Origin: Candidatus Atribacteria bacterium UBA6251
Lineage (GTDB): Bacteria; Atribacterota; Phoenicimicrobiia; Phoenicimicrobiales; Phoenicimicrobiaceae
Assembly (NCBI GenBank): GCA_002441285.1
Contig: DJVR01000034.1
Coordinates: forward strand, 1 to 64,000
DNA length: 64,000 nt
Direction: 5' to 3'
The position numbers and the translations under genes are program-made. Of this stretch, positions 28,921 to 37,848 are shown piece after piece; the stretch's first letter is position 1; each line of letters starts with the position of its first letter. The notes beneath the pieces are model-generated. The model did no database searches, had not been told where the DNA came from, and saw only the letters and a program-made list of their open reading frames with translations.

Positions 28921-29490
28921 TTATGGTTTTACTTTCTTAGGTATAAATATTCCGGATAATTTAAAATTAACTATTTCTGTTTCTATATCATCTGCTTCAC
29001 GTAAATTAGTTTTATGAACATAAGCCAATTCGATATTATCAAAAGTGGAGTTATTCTTTAAAGCCACCATATACTTGGCAATTAAATAATTGTTATAGGT
29101 ATTAGCAGTAAAATTAAAGGTTTGATTGGCGCTTAAACTAATGTTATCTACCCAAACTTCATCCAGTATAGAAGCGCTGAATTCACCCAGAATACGGGAT
29201 AAACGAGATTGATTATCGATTAACCCCTGAATAACCATAATCCGATCTTCGATAACCTTTTTATCTTTTTCTAAATCTTTTACTTCTTTGATGATCTTTT
29301 CAATAGCTGCTAGTTCAGCCTTCATTACCTTTAATTGTTGTTCACGACTATCGATTTGAATCTCTAAGTAATAATAGAGGTAAATAGAGGCCATTATTAA
29401 AAAAGAAAAGAATAAAATGATTATAAATCTACTAAATCTAAATTTCTCCTTCTCTTTATATTCGCTTGGTAATAAGTTAATATTTGTCAT
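28921..29490 (-). CDS. pilN: Type IV pilus alignment protein PilN
   Basis: 189 residues. Begins with the conserved cytosolic NINLLPSEYKEKE segment that docks into PilM, followed by a transmembrane helix (about 22-44), coiled coil (45-85) and a periplasmic domain. Ten bases separate it from pilM; AAGGTAAACC lies upstream of the ATG. Its role is to link PilM in the cytosol to PilO and PilP. Confidence 0.9.
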   Translation of the reverse strand: MTNINLLPSEYKEKEKFRFSRFIIILFFSFLIMASIYLYYYLEIQIDSREQQLKVMKAELAAIEKIIKEVKDLEKDKKVIEDRIMVIQGLIDNQSRLSRILGEFSASILDEVWVDNISLSANQTFNFTANTYNNYLIAKYMVALKNNSTFDNIELAYVHKTNLREADDIETEIVNFKLSGIFIPKKVKP

Positions 29491-29499
29491 CTTGATGGT

Positions 29500-30606
29500 T
29501 TACCTTTCTCTTTTAGCTAAACCTATTACTGTAGCCAGGGTGGATTTAATCTTATTTAGCCTCTTTAAATCAAATTCAGCCTCATTAATCCTGATTCCTT
29601 TCCAAGGGTCACCTATTTTAGTAGTAATTTCAAATTCATTGGTGAGGAATTCTTCAATACCAGAAATATTGGCACTACCTCCGCAAAGAATAATTTTACT
29701 ATATTTTACTTGCTGATTTTGAGTTTTATAATAATTTAATGATTTTCTTACCTCTTTAGCTAATTGATCTAAAATCTTTAACATAATTTTTTCAGCTTCA
29801 TCGCTCTTTTTTTCGCCTGGAGATTCTTCAGAGGGATTAATTATTTTAGTTTCTCTTTTTAGTTTTTCTGCTTCACTAAAGGTTAGATTTAATGATTTGG
29901 CAATTGCTTTGGTAATATCGTTACCTCCGATAAGGATATCTCGGGCAAATTTCAAGTTACCTTTTTCGGTCAGGGTAAGGATGGTAGTGCTTGCTCCTAT
30001 AGATAAAATTGCATCAGTAACTGTTTCTATAGATTGTTTTTCTTTTTCTTCTTGGACCTTTTCTTTTGGTTCATTTTGACTTTTATTTAAATAAAAGTCA
30101 AAAGCTCTGATATTGGCAGCAGAGCTTATATCCACTATTTTAGGAATTATCCGTACCTTTTTTAAGGCCTCCATATAAGGTTGAATAACTGATTTAGGAA
30201 CCGCAACCAGTAAAACTCTCATCATCTGATTGCCATCCTTTTCGGTAAATTCCTCAATCTTTTCCGCATCAATTACCGCTTCATCAAGATTATAAGGGAC
30301 ATACTTAGGTGCTTCCCATAGCACTCCTGGTAATATTTCTTTCTCTTCCATTAAAGGCAGAATAATTTCTCGAATAATTAATTTTTGTCCAGTAATAGCA
30401 ATAATCGCTCGATTATCTCTCATTCTAATCTTACTTAATAAATCAGCTAAGGCCTCAGCAACCGCAATGGGATTTATAATTTCACCATTAGCCACCGCAC
30501 CTTCCGGACTAAAATTAGTTCCGAAACTATCCAGTTCATATCCAGCACCAACTTTGTTCAGTTTTAATACTTTAATCGAACGTGCACCAAAATCGATTGC
30601 AAACAT
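29500..30606 (-). CDS. pilM: Type IV pilus actin-like protein PilM
   Basis: Cytosolic actin-fold ATP-binding protein that binds the PilN N-terminus. Actin-fold phosphate loops are visible: AIDFGARSIKVLKL at the start, AILSIGASTTILTL in the middle and ILCGGSANISGIEEFL near the end. 368 residues. A lysine/glutamate-rich insertion near 180-195 is unusual. The operon pilM-N-O-P-Q begins here; the 494 bases upstream hold repeats only, so its promoter is in that stretch but not evident. Confidence 0.93.
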   Translation of the reverse strand: MFAIDFGARSIKVLKLNKVGAGYELDSFGTNFSPEGAVANGEIINPIAVAEALADLLSKIRMRDNRAIIAITGQKLIIREIILPLMEEKEILPGVLWEAPKYVPYNLDEAVIDAEKIEEFTEKDGNQMMRVLLVAVPKSVIQPYMEALKKVRIIPKIVDISSAANIRAFDFYLNKSQNEPKEKVQEEKEKQSIETVTDAILSIGASTTILTLTEKGNLKFARDILIGGNDITKAIAKSLNLTFSEAEKLKRETKIINPSEESPGEKKSDEAEKIMLKILDQLAKEVRKSLNYYKTQNQQVKYSKIILCGGSANISGIEEFLTNEFEITTKIGDPWKGIRINEAEFDLKRLNKIKSTLATVIGLAKRER

Positions 30607-30628
30607 ATCTACTCTTTATTTCCTTTCT

Positions 30629-30742
30629 GTCATTCCCGCGAAAGCGGGAATCCATCTTCTCCGTCATTGCGAAGAATCCACCCTTTCTGTCATTGCGAGG
30701 GTGGCACTCAAGTAATATTGAGTGCCACCCGTGGCAATCTCA
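30629..30742. repeat. Composite of two REP-like repeats upstream of pilM
   Basis: First unit 30629-30656 is the compact palindrome GTCATTCCCGCGAAAGCGGG. The second, 30663-30742, begins GTCATTGCGAAG, restarts as GTCATTGCGAGG, contains a perfect 13-bp stem (GGGTGGCACTCAA and its complement, 30699-30730) and ends GTGGCAATCTC. The same two families sit together, in reverse orientation, inside the PilV-like gene at 35511-35627. Confidence 0.8.
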
Positions 30743-31100
30743 TATTACTATATCACATCATTGTAAACTTACCATATGAATTTTTTTTTCTATACTCGAT
30801 AATTTTCTTTCTTGTTTTATTCTTTCTCGATACTATCTTATGTTGTTTCTTTTCTGTTTTCTTTCTTGACGCGATAATGTTCTACTAAATGCCAAAGCTA
30901 TCTCTTTAAGCTCGTAATTCTTTCCCACACTATAACTATCCGCTATTATTATACGACAACCTACGATTCAAGCCCTTATCTTCTCTTGGACTCGATACTC
31001 GATACTATATGCTCGATACTATTTTTATGCTGTTTTTATACATATTTTCTCCATAACTTCTAAAAATCCTTCTTTTTATGAAAAATAATTTAAAAATTAT
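30743..31100. other. Gene-free A/T-rich stretch with CTCGATACT direct repeats
   Basis: No coding signal on either strand. The nonamer CTCGATACT occurs at 30826, 30991, 30998 and 31012, partly overlapping. Since pilM begins at 30606 and the PilX-like gene ends at 31101, this stretch plus the adjoining repeats should contain the start of the pilM operon transcript, but I see no convincing promoter. Confidence 0.5.
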
Positions 31101-32306
31101 TTAATATACCTCTCTCCAGGATGTTTTTTTAAAGAAACGGTCACCGGTAGTTGTAAATTGATTCATAGATGTATCATAATTAATTATTGATTTATTACGA
31201 ACATATACAGTATCTGCAATCACCGAACCGGTAACTTCACATCCATTTTTTAATTCAATAAAACCTTCAGAATTACCATCAGGTAAAATTGATTGAACTA
31301 TTCCTTTAAGAATAGATGATTTAGCGTAAATTTTGATATTTCCCTGTGCTACTAAAGCAAGTGCGGTAATTGGGTCATCTGCATTAATATAAGTACTGTC
31401 ATTATTAATATTAAAAGTTGCACCTTCTTTAATTTCCACATTACCAGTAGCAATAATTGCACCATTGTTAACATTTATTGTTGAGCCATTTTTAGCTTCT
31501 AAACTTCCTTCAATATAATGTATTCCCGTCCAATTTTCTATATCACCATTTCCCAGAATAACATCACTTGTGTGATAATGAATATTGCCTGATGCGGCTT
31601 CATCAGCCAAAGCTCTCACTTTTAATTCATCATAATCAACTGTAGGAATAGTCTCTTTTGGAACCCCCGTATTACTACCATCACTAGTATCATCTAAGTC
31701 ATTATTTTTTCCGGAAGAAGTAGCGTTTCCATCATAATTTTCATCAAACTTACCCGAAACTAAGATATCATCATTAGAATGCACATCACCAGTAATATCA
31801 GGCCCAGGAGTGCCCTGGAAAAGAATTATTTTATCAGCAAGAATGGCATATTTATACATCGCTATTATTATGTAATCAATTTCCGCGGTTACTTCTATTT
31901 TTCGCTTTCCTGAGGAAAATTTACCTCCTAAAACTACTCCAGTTGAAGTAATTTTAATCTTATCAGTATCAATATCCTCAATGCTTACTTGATAATATTC
32001 GGTAGCTGTCCCTGGGTCAGGTTCATTAGTAGGACGCCACTCTATTCCCTCTCCACCATTTTCAACGATTGTATTTAATTTCCATAGAGCGTCTTCAATG
32101 CCTGCATCAGCCAAATAAAAAGCTTTATTAGATTCCCGTTGAAGGGTAGACAACTTCGTATCATTATTAGTCATAGTAAGCAGGGCTACGGCTAAAGTAA
32201 CTAATACAAAAACAAAGATTAAAGTTGTCAAAAGAGCCATGCCTTTTTGATTTAACAGAATATTTCTTATTTTTTTATCTTTAATCTTCTTTTTTCTTTT
32301 TTTCAT
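31101..32306 (-). CDS. PilX-like pilus protein with beta-repeat C-terminus
   Basis: 401 residues from ATG 32306 (AGGGGTGA five bases upstream; an earlier TTG at 32324 would overlap that site). The N-terminus is prepilin-like: lysine-rich leader, then NQKGMALLTTLIFVFVLVTL and ADAGIEDALWKLN, the PilX N-terminal pattern. The C-terminal half has repeated short strands rich in Gly, Asn and Ile (for example GAIIATGNVEIKEGATFNIN), suggesting a beta-helix as in polymer-forming surface proteins. Likely a minor pilin or tip protein; the cleavage site (KG-M) is less canonical than in its neighbours. Confidence 0.8.
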   Translation of the reverse strand: MKKRKKKIKDKKIRNILLNQKGMALLTTLIFVFVLVTLAVALLTMTNNDTKLSTLQRESNKAFYLADAGIEDALWKLNTIVENGGEGIEWRPTNEPDPGTATEYYQVSIEDIDTDKIKITSTGVVLGGKFSSGKRKIEVTAEIDYIIIAMYKYAILADKIILFQGTPGPDITGDVHSNDDILVSGKFDENYDGNATSSGKNNDLDDTSDGSNTGVPKETIPTVDYDELKVRALADEAASGNIHYHTSDVILGNGDIENWTGIHYIEGSLEAKNGSTINVNNGAIIATGNVEIKEGATFNINNDSTYINADDPITALALVAQGNIKIYAKSSILKGIVQSILPDGNSEGFIELKNGCEVTGSVIADTVYVRNKSIINYDTSMNQFTTTGDRFFKKTSWREVY

Positions 32307-32387
32307 TTCTATCACCCCTCTCAAGTGGATTATTAGTCAATTTATCGATTAACTAATTCATCAATTTCAGTACTTCATTTAACCATT

Positions 32388-32412
32388 CCGTAAAACAGGC
32401 GTCTCGCCTGTC
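32388..32412. repeat. Short palindromic repeat (CAGGCGTCTCGCCTG type)
   Basis: Second copy of the family at 24051-24075; a worn third copy lies around 35791-35808. It sits between the PilW-like and PilX-like genes. Confidence 0.6.
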
Positions 32413-32440
32413 TATAATTTTAATAGAAACAAAAAATCTA

Positions 32441-32989
32441 CTATAAACCATAATTTCTCAGATTAACATCCGTATTTAAAGTTATATCAGGTTTGCCATC
32501 ATCATCAACATCTACTTTTAAATTTATGTGTATTTTAGATATTTTAGGCAATGTAGAGATATCAGGAGAATCATATTTTACTCCATTAGAATCATAGTAT
32601 TCAAAAATATCTTCCTCACTTATTTTAAGTACATTATCAATTAAAGGATTGCTGGTTAAATTTTTTATTCTTTGTATGGTAGTACCAAATAAAGCATAGG
32701 TAACAGAATAAGCGGAACTTCCACCTAAAGGAGGAATATCAACAGTAACAGAAATTTCTGAACCACTAGATATATTACTACCCTCTCTTATTTCTCTTAC
32801 CATTCTATCCATAGCCTGACGTGCATTTCTCTGTGCCTCTAATTGACTCTGGCCTGCTACCCAGGATTTAGCTCCCCCTGTGAAAAAAGTTACCAATCCT
32901 AAAACAATTAATCCTAGAATAGCCACTACAACCATCATTTCGATTAAACTAAAACCTTTTTGTTTATACTTACAATGAATTATCTTCAT
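32441..32989 (-). CDS. PilW-like minor prepilin
   Basis: 182 residues from ATG 32989 (AGGGA six bases upstream; a GTG at 33013 is an upstream alternative). Class III-type prepilin leader with cleavage site QKG-FSLIEMMVVVAIL and Glu5 in place, hydrophobic helix to about residue 40, then EAQRNARQAMDRMVREIREGSNI, characteristic of PilW/PulJ-type minor pilins. The C-terminal globular part contains an Asp-rich segment (VDVDDDGKPDI) that may bind calcium. Lies between PilV-like and PilX-like genes. Confidence 0.88.
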   Translation of the reverse strand: MKIIHCKYKQKGFSLIEMMVVVAILGLIVLGLVTFFTGGAKSWVAGQSQLEAQRNARQAMDRMVREIREGSNISSGSEISVTVDIPPLGGSSAYSVTYALFGTTIQRIKNLTSNPLIDNVLKISEEDIFEYYDSNGVKYDSPDISTLPKISKIHINLKVDVDDDGKPDITLNTDVNLRNYGL

Positions 32990-33039
32990 AATATTTCCCT
33001 TTTTAAATATCACAAGATATTTTTGTAATACAATCTTAA

Positions 33040-35664
33040 TTATTCTACTACTGTTATTGGTACAGTATATTCATATGCTCCAAAATTAGTATAAAAAGTA
33101 ACTGATAATGATTTACCTTCCATATTTGTGCTAAAGGTCAATCTGATAGTAGATTCACCAGGTAACAAATTTGCATTGATATTATCTTCGATATGGGGGC
33201 TAGTAGAATTTCCGGTATCAATGATAGGGTCATAATCGTCTGCATTATATGGACTTTTAATTTCGATTTTCCTTAGTTTCGAAGGATCATAGTCCCACTC
33301 AACCTTCATACTACTTAAATTAAGTGTAGGTCCATTAACTTTAATATTAAAAGTGACAATTTTATTGTTTAACCAATATTTTAACGAATTATCTACTAAG
33401 ATTAAGTTTATTATATTTACTGGAATATTTACAGTTGAAGATGGCTGTGTAATTATATCACCTGAAGCTTCTGCTTCTACTATTACTGTACCTGGATTAA
33501 TAGTCGATTGTAAAGTGACTTCTGCAATTCCATTTTCTACATATACCTGTTTGAAGGAAGTTCCATCAGAAAATTTTCCTGACGTCTCTCCTTCTGTAAT
33601 TGAAAAATCGACTACACCTGAATAATCAGGAACTATAATACCAGGTTCATCCACTATTGTTGCAGTTATTATACAAGTATCCCCACCTACAAAGATATAT
33701 GCAGGATTAGCAACCAAATTAATATGATGTGGTGCTGATTTTTTGTGAAATAACACCTCTATTTCTATTGGATTGTCAGGATTTCCTGGTGGTCCATCTG
33801 CATTAGGTGGTAAATCACTTGAATAAATCTTAATACGTGCAGTAACTGTAGATGTAACTTCATAAGGATATAAAGTTGCAGTAGCCATACCCCCGGTTAA
33901 TGTTATTTCCTGAGTAGATTCACCAGAGGAAAAAGACCCTATTCCATTCGTGATTTTAAATGTGATGAAATTACCGTAAACTATATCCCCATCTTCAGAT
34001 TTCATAATAGCCGTAATATCAGAAGGTATTATTGTATCTTCATCTAATTCAATAATTGATGGGTCAAAAGTAACATCGATATGGTGAGCTACAAGCGGAC
34101 TTAAAATATTTATTTTTGTAGATCCTGAAATTAATTCCCCCCCACTGTCCTTTGCGCTAATTGTTATTTCTTGAGGAAACTCTCCAATTGAGGATGCTTT
34201 AAAAATACAGGTTTGAGAGTTTTCACCTTTAAATGTTAAATTAATAGAACCTGTACTACCGTTTAAGGTACCATAATCATCGGGGAAGTCAGTAATTACA
34301 ACAGTTTTTGGAATACCAGCCTCACCAAAACTAACCGGTTTATTATTTTCATCTACAATAGTTACAGTTATAGTAGTTTCCTCATTCGGATAAATAGACT
34401 TTTTCTTTGTAGAAACTAAGATAGATTTAGCATCTCCAGTAAAGGTTACTTCAGTATATCCCATATCTAAATCAGGAGCTGATGCAGTTATCCCTACTAC
34501 TCCAGGAGTTCCAGTGGACATTAAGTTTACAGTTGTTGGATTAGTAGGGTCAGCAGATACAGAATTAATAGTTGAAGTTGATAAAGAACCAATGTCAGGG
34601 TTAGAAACGTTCAATGTTATTGTTCCTGAATATGCTATAGGAGTTTTATAATCAGCTTTTACTACAGTTACATTGATAGTTGAATTTTCACCTACAGGAA
34701 GAATTCTATCTTCTTCGGTTGCAGGTTCAAGAATTATTCCTACAGCTCCAGTGGTTACTCTAATATTAACTGTATCAGTTACATCCTCGGGTCCTCCTAA
34801 ATTAGCTGAAGCTTGAATCTTTTCTATGCCATCTATAGATTCACCTGGTTCAAATGCAAAAGAGTAAAATGTAATTTTAGCTTTTCCATTAGTTGTATGG
34901 ACAATTATAGTGTCTGGGTCATCTTTAGTTCTTGATGCATTATTTATATATCCAACTGGGTTATAATCATCATTTGGAGTAGGGATAATAAAGGAAAAAC
35001 TAATATCTCCTTCCCAATCTGTTATAGTATTACCATTATTGTCTTTAATTTCTGCAAAAAGTGCAACCTCAGAATCAGGTATAATAGTATAATAAGGAGA
35101 GGCATAAAGAATAATACCAGCAGCATCAGAAACTTTACTTGTATTTGGCTTATTATATAATATCGTTGAGGCTTCTTCTGTTTTTATATTTCCTTTTCTA
35201 TCCATCCAACGAACCTGCGTAATTACTTTTTTCAAAGTTACTACTTCGCCTTTTTTTTCTAAGTCTAAAACAATAGAGCCTCTATGAAATTTTGTGCCAG
35301 GGATAAGAGTAATGGGTTCATCTTTTACTTTATTAAAATCCATATTTTTAAAATCTTCTATCGTTTCCCGCAAATAGTTAGTAGCAACTGTCCGGTCTCG
35401 GGCGTCAGCCATTCCCATAAAGCCGGTGCTATAGGCGTAAAAGATTCCCACAATGGCCAGAGCTAAAATAGCTACCGCTACCATTAATTCAACTAAGGAA
35501 AAACCTTTGAGATTGCTTCCCCTGCTTTCGCTGGTGCAGGCTTGCTTCGCTTCTCGCAATGACAGATAAGATGGATTCCCTCTTTCGCGGGAATGACAGA
35601 AGGGAAACAGCCCTCGCAATGACAGGGAAAATTTTATTTTTTTTGATAATATTTTATTTAACAT
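33040..35664 (-). CDS. PilV-like prepilin with a stack of bacterial Ig-like domains
   Basis: 874 residues. The prepilin motif LKG-FSLVELMVAVAIL is at 52-68, followed by DARDRTVATNYLRETIEDFKN as in PilV/GspI minor pilins. From about residue 150 onward the chain is a series of roughly five or six beta-sandwich domains with recurring patterns (TITVTIVDENNKPV, STINVTVVKADYKTPI, ITATIVDEPGIIVPDYSG), like Big_1/invasin repeats, giving a long extracellular stalk or adhesin. The leader is abnormally long (54 residues before the cleavage site) because a REP-like repeat is inserted in frame at 35511-35627. A GAGGTG site precedes ATG 35664 by five bases, so the start is upstream of the insertion. Confidence 0.85.
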   Translation of the reverse strand: MLNKILSKKIKFSLSLRGLFPFCHSRERGNPSYLSLREAKQACTSESRGSNLKGFSLVELMVAVAILALAIVGIFYAYSTGFMGMADARDRTVATNYLRETIEDFKNMDFNKVKDEPITLIPGTKFHRGSIVLDLEKKGEVVTLKKVITQVRWMDRKGNIKTEEASTILYNKPNTSKVSDAAGIILYASPYYTIIPDSEVALFAEIKDNNGNTITDWEGDISFSFIIPTPNDDYNPVGYINNASRTKDDPDTIIVHTTNGKAKITFYSFAFEPGESIDGIEKIQASANLGGPEDVTDTVNIRVTTGAVGIILEPATEEDRILPVGENSTINVTVVKADYKTPIAYSGTITLNVSNPDIGSLSTSTINSVSADPTNPTTVNLMSTGTPGVVGITASAPDLDMGYTEVTFTGDAKSILVSTKKKSIYPNEETTITVTIVDENNKPVSFGEAGIPKTVVITDFPDDYGTLNGSTGSINLTFKGENSQTCIFKASSIGEFPQEITISAKDSGGELISGSTKINILSPLVAHHIDVTFDPSIIELDEDTIIPSDITAIMKSEDGDIVYGNFITFKITNGIGSFSSGESTQEITLTGGMATATLYPYEVTSTVTARIKIYSSDLPPNADGPPGNPDNPIEIEVLFHKKSAPHHINLVANPAYIFVGGDTCIITATIVDEPGIIVPDYSGVVDFSITEGETSGKFSDGTSFKQVYVENGIAEVTLQSTINPGTVIVEAEASGDIITQPSSTVNIPVNIINLILVDNSLKYWLNNKIVTFNIKVNGPTLNLSSMKVEWDYDPSKLRKIEIKSPYNADDYDPIIDTGNSTSPHIEDNINANLLPGESTIRLTFSTNMEGKSLSVTFYTNFGAYEYTVPITVVE
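35511..35627. repeat. REP-like repeats inserted in frame in the PilV-like leader
   Basis: On the minus strand the insert runs CTGTCATTGCGAGGG, then GTCATTCCCGCGAAAGAGGG, then GTCATTGCGAGAAGCG, and ends GGGAAGCAATCTC. These are the same units as at 30629-30742 and 25523-25628. It is translated as roughly residues 14-52, including the sequence CHSRERGNPS that such repeats commonly yield. Length 117 bases, divisible by three. Confidence 0.85.
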
Positions 35665-35847
35665 ACTATCACCTCAACAATTAGTCTGCCGGTCGACCAA
35701 TCTGCCAGTCTAAATAGTCATTAGTAAATAGTGGATAATCGTTAGTAAAGAAAATACAAAAAATAAATTCAAAAAAACGTAAACCATACACCTCGTAGAA
35801 CAGGCATCATTAAGCCCACAATTTATGCCCGAAAGCTAACGACTAAT

Positions 35848-36333
35848 TTACCAATTCTCCGGAGGGTCTGGACTTATTCTTACTCGGGCAGTTACCGGTG
35901 TCATAATCACATAAAGAATCTTTCCTCTTTTATTTTTCAAAGTAACTGTTCCTCCCATACTAGGGACTCCATTCGGATAAAAATAGACTTTATTGTTTGT
36001 AAAATTAGTCTTAAATAATTCTACTCCTTCTAATTTTATTTCTTTATAAAGTTCACTTTCACTTCCTTTAAGTATTTTATATTTATTTGAGGAAGTTGGC
36101 CAATTAAAAGTTGTATAAAATTCTATTTTGTAATATACACCCTCATAAAATGCCCTCGACTGAGTATTTTTTAATTCTGAACTTAAAAGTGCTGCTGCTG
36201 TGTTTAATTTATTCCATTGTATCAAATAATCTAATCCGTTTATGCCAAGACCAAGCAGTAAGGATATTATACCTCCTACGACCATTAATTCGATAAGGGT
36301 AAAACCTTGTTTAAGACCAGGGCTACGCTTCAT
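35848..36333 (-). CDS. FimT/GspH-like minor prepilin
   Basis: 161 residues with leader MKRSPGLKQG and cleavage before FTLIELMVVGGII; Glu5 is present. The segment following, LLSSELKNTQSRAFYEGV, and later IYPNG-like KVYFYPNGVPSMGGTVTLKN match the GspH/FimT domain. Minor pilins of this type prime pilus assembly. The ribosome-binding site is weak. It begins the FimT-PilV-PilW-PilX order common in T4P minor-pilin operons, 128 bases after pilD. Confidence 0.88.
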   Translation of the reverse strand: MKRSPGLKQGFTLIELMVVGGIISLLLGLGINGLDYLIQWNKLNTAAALLSSELKNTQSRAFYEGVYYKIEFYTTFNWPTSSNKYKILKGSESELYKEIKLEGVELFKTNFTNNKVYFYPNGVPSMGGTVTLKNKRGKILYVIMTPVTARVRISPDPPENW

Positions 36334-36461
36334 ATACTGGTTATTTATCTTTCTATATTTTAAAGGTTTTGGTTATGGTTATTGGTTAAAAGCTATAAGT
36401 TTGATACCACATACACCTATTTTTTATAGCTATATATTACATTTTTTTATTTTCTTAATCT

Positions 36462-37229
36462 TTATCCGCCTAAGTACCAGAATAGAATTTTATCACCAAT
36501 TAAAATTGCAATTAACGAGCCTGCTACTATAAATGGTCCAAAGGGTATTGTCTCTCCCCTGTTTTTCATTTTTAAGATAATTAAAACAATTCCGGTTAAT
36601 GCACCTAACAAATAACCAAAAAATAAGGATAAGGAAGTATATCTCCAGCCCAGGAAAGCTCCAATCATAGCTGCCAGTTTAATATCACCTCCACCCATTG
36701 CTTCTTTTTTAAAGAGCCATTCTCCTATCAAGGCGATGAATAAAATTGCACCTCCTCCTGTTACTATGCCCAGAGCTGAATCCCACACTGAGATATGCTT
36801 TACCAAAAAACTGATCATCAATCCTATTACTATCCCTGGAAGAGAAATCTCATTCGGGATAATCTCTTCCTTAAAATCGATAAAGGCAATAATAATTAGT
36901 GCTGAAGATAAAGCCATATAGACTAAAGTTTGCACCCTAAAACCATATTTTAAATAAAGAAGTAAATAGATTATGGCATTTAAAAATTCTACCACAGGAT
37001 ATTGGAGAGAGATCTTATTTTTACAATTACGGCATCTACCTTTCAGTAAGAAGTAACTTAATAAAGGTATATTGTCTTTGGTGCTTATCCTGGTATTACA
37101 GTACGGACAATGAGAAGCAGGATAAACTATCGATTCTTTTCTGGGTAGACGATATATACATACATTATTAAAACTTCCTACCACCAGACCGAGAACGATT
37201 AATAGAATAATATTTATAACATAGTACAT
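36462..37229 (-). CDS. pilD: Prepilin peptidase / N-methyltransferase
   Basis: Inner-membrane aspartyl protease that cleaves prepilin leaders after Gly and methylates the new N-terminus. Two zinc-type Cys pairs are at about 41-44 and 66-69 (CPYC and CRNC), and the catalytic aspartates are in DFKEEIIPNE and GGGDIKLAAM. About seven or eight membrane helices. 255 residues, full length with the methyltransferase part. CAGGAG precedes the ATG. It serves the many prepilins encoded on either side. Confidence 0.95.
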   Translation of the reverse strand: MYYVINIILLIVLGLVVGSFNNVCIYRLPRKESIVYPASHCPYCNTRISTKDNIPLLSYFLLKGRCRNCKNKISLQYPVVEFLNAIIYLLLYLKYGFRVQTLVYMALSSALIIIAFIDFKEEIIPNEISLPGIVIGLMISFLVKHISVWDSALGIVTGGGAILFIALIGEWLFKKEAMGGGDIKLAAMIGAFLGWRYTSLSLFFGYLLGALTGIVLIILKMKNRGETIPFGPFIVAGSLIAILIGDKILFWYLGG

Positions 37230-37244
37230 TTATACTCCTGTTAT

Positions 37245-37631
37245 TTATTTTACCACTATATTTAAATTTAAAAATTCACCATCAGGACCAATCGCATCAA
37301 TGGTGAAGGTATCTATACTATTAAACTTTACTACTACATCACCGGGGGTACTGAAACCGTTAGCGGTTTGTACTCCTCGGGTAATGGGATTCTGAATATT
37401 TAAAGATTTTATTAGATCATCTATATTATTCCAGATAATTATAGGATGTTTACTGATTAATTCTGATTTAATTTCACTTACTACCGAATCTAAATTAGCT
37501 TTAATCAGTCTTATTTCATTCTGTTCTACATACCAATCATAGAGTTTGGGAACATAGATTATGGCAGCCCCAATAATCGCTATCCAGATAATTAATGTTA
37601 GAACCACTATGCCTTTTTGGTTATGTAGCAT
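37245..37631 (-). CDS. Pilin-like small protein
   Basis: 128 residues: short leader MLHNQKG, then a hydrophobic helix (IVVLTLIIWIAIIGAAII) and a small globular domain ending in strands. The leader resembles those of the neighbouring pilins (NQKG), but Glu5 is absent, as in PilX-type components. AGAGG before the ATG. I do not recognise a named family; position between pilD and the RHH gene suggests a T4P accessory or minor pilin. Confidence 0.65.
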   Translation of the reverse strand: MLHNQKGIVVLTLIIWIAIIGAAIIYVPKLYDWYVEQNEIRLIKANLDSVVSEIKSELISKHPIIIWNNIDDLIKSLNIQNPITRGVQTANGFSTPGDVVVKFNSIDTFTIDAIGPDGEFLNLNIVVK

Positions 37632-37648
37632 CCCTCTTTACCTCTATC

Positions 37649-37834
37649 TTATTCTTCCAGAGTCTCCTCTTTTTTAATTCTTTCTTCTCTTTTCTTCATA
37701 CGATTCAACTTCTCTTTAATAGCTTCAGTAACAAAATGATTAATTAATATGCCATGAGATTGACAATAATCCTTTAATTCTATAATTATTTCATTCGGTA
37801 TTCTAGTACCTAATAACTTTTTCGTCATAGTCAT
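37649..37834 (-). CDS. Small ribbon-helix-helix-like regulator
   Basis: 61 residues. The N-terminal strand LLGTRIPNEII and two helices (IELKDYCQSHG, INHFVTEAIKEKLNRM) match the ribbon-helix-helix fold used by small DNA-binding repressors, with a highly charged C-terminal tail (KKREERIKKEETLEE). AGAGG precedes the ATG. Three 10-bp-spaced hexamers lie over the predicted promoter just upstream, which suggests autoregulation and possibly control of the pilus genes downstream (pilin-like gene, pilD, minor pilins). No toxin gene is adjacent. Confidence 0.7.
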   Translation of the reverse strand: MTMTKKLLGTRIPNEIIIELKDYCQSHGILINHFVTEAIKEKLNRMKKREERIKKEETLEE

Positions 37835-37848
37835 TATATTTAACCTCT

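Noticed and set aside
30826..31020. CTCGATACT repeats as a CRISPR array
   Set aside because: Units are nine bases, irregularly spaced and partly overlapping; no spacers and no cas genes.
35665..35847. A further gene between the FimT-like and PilV-like genes
   Set aside because: Short A/T-rich spacer with a worn repeat and no coding signal.
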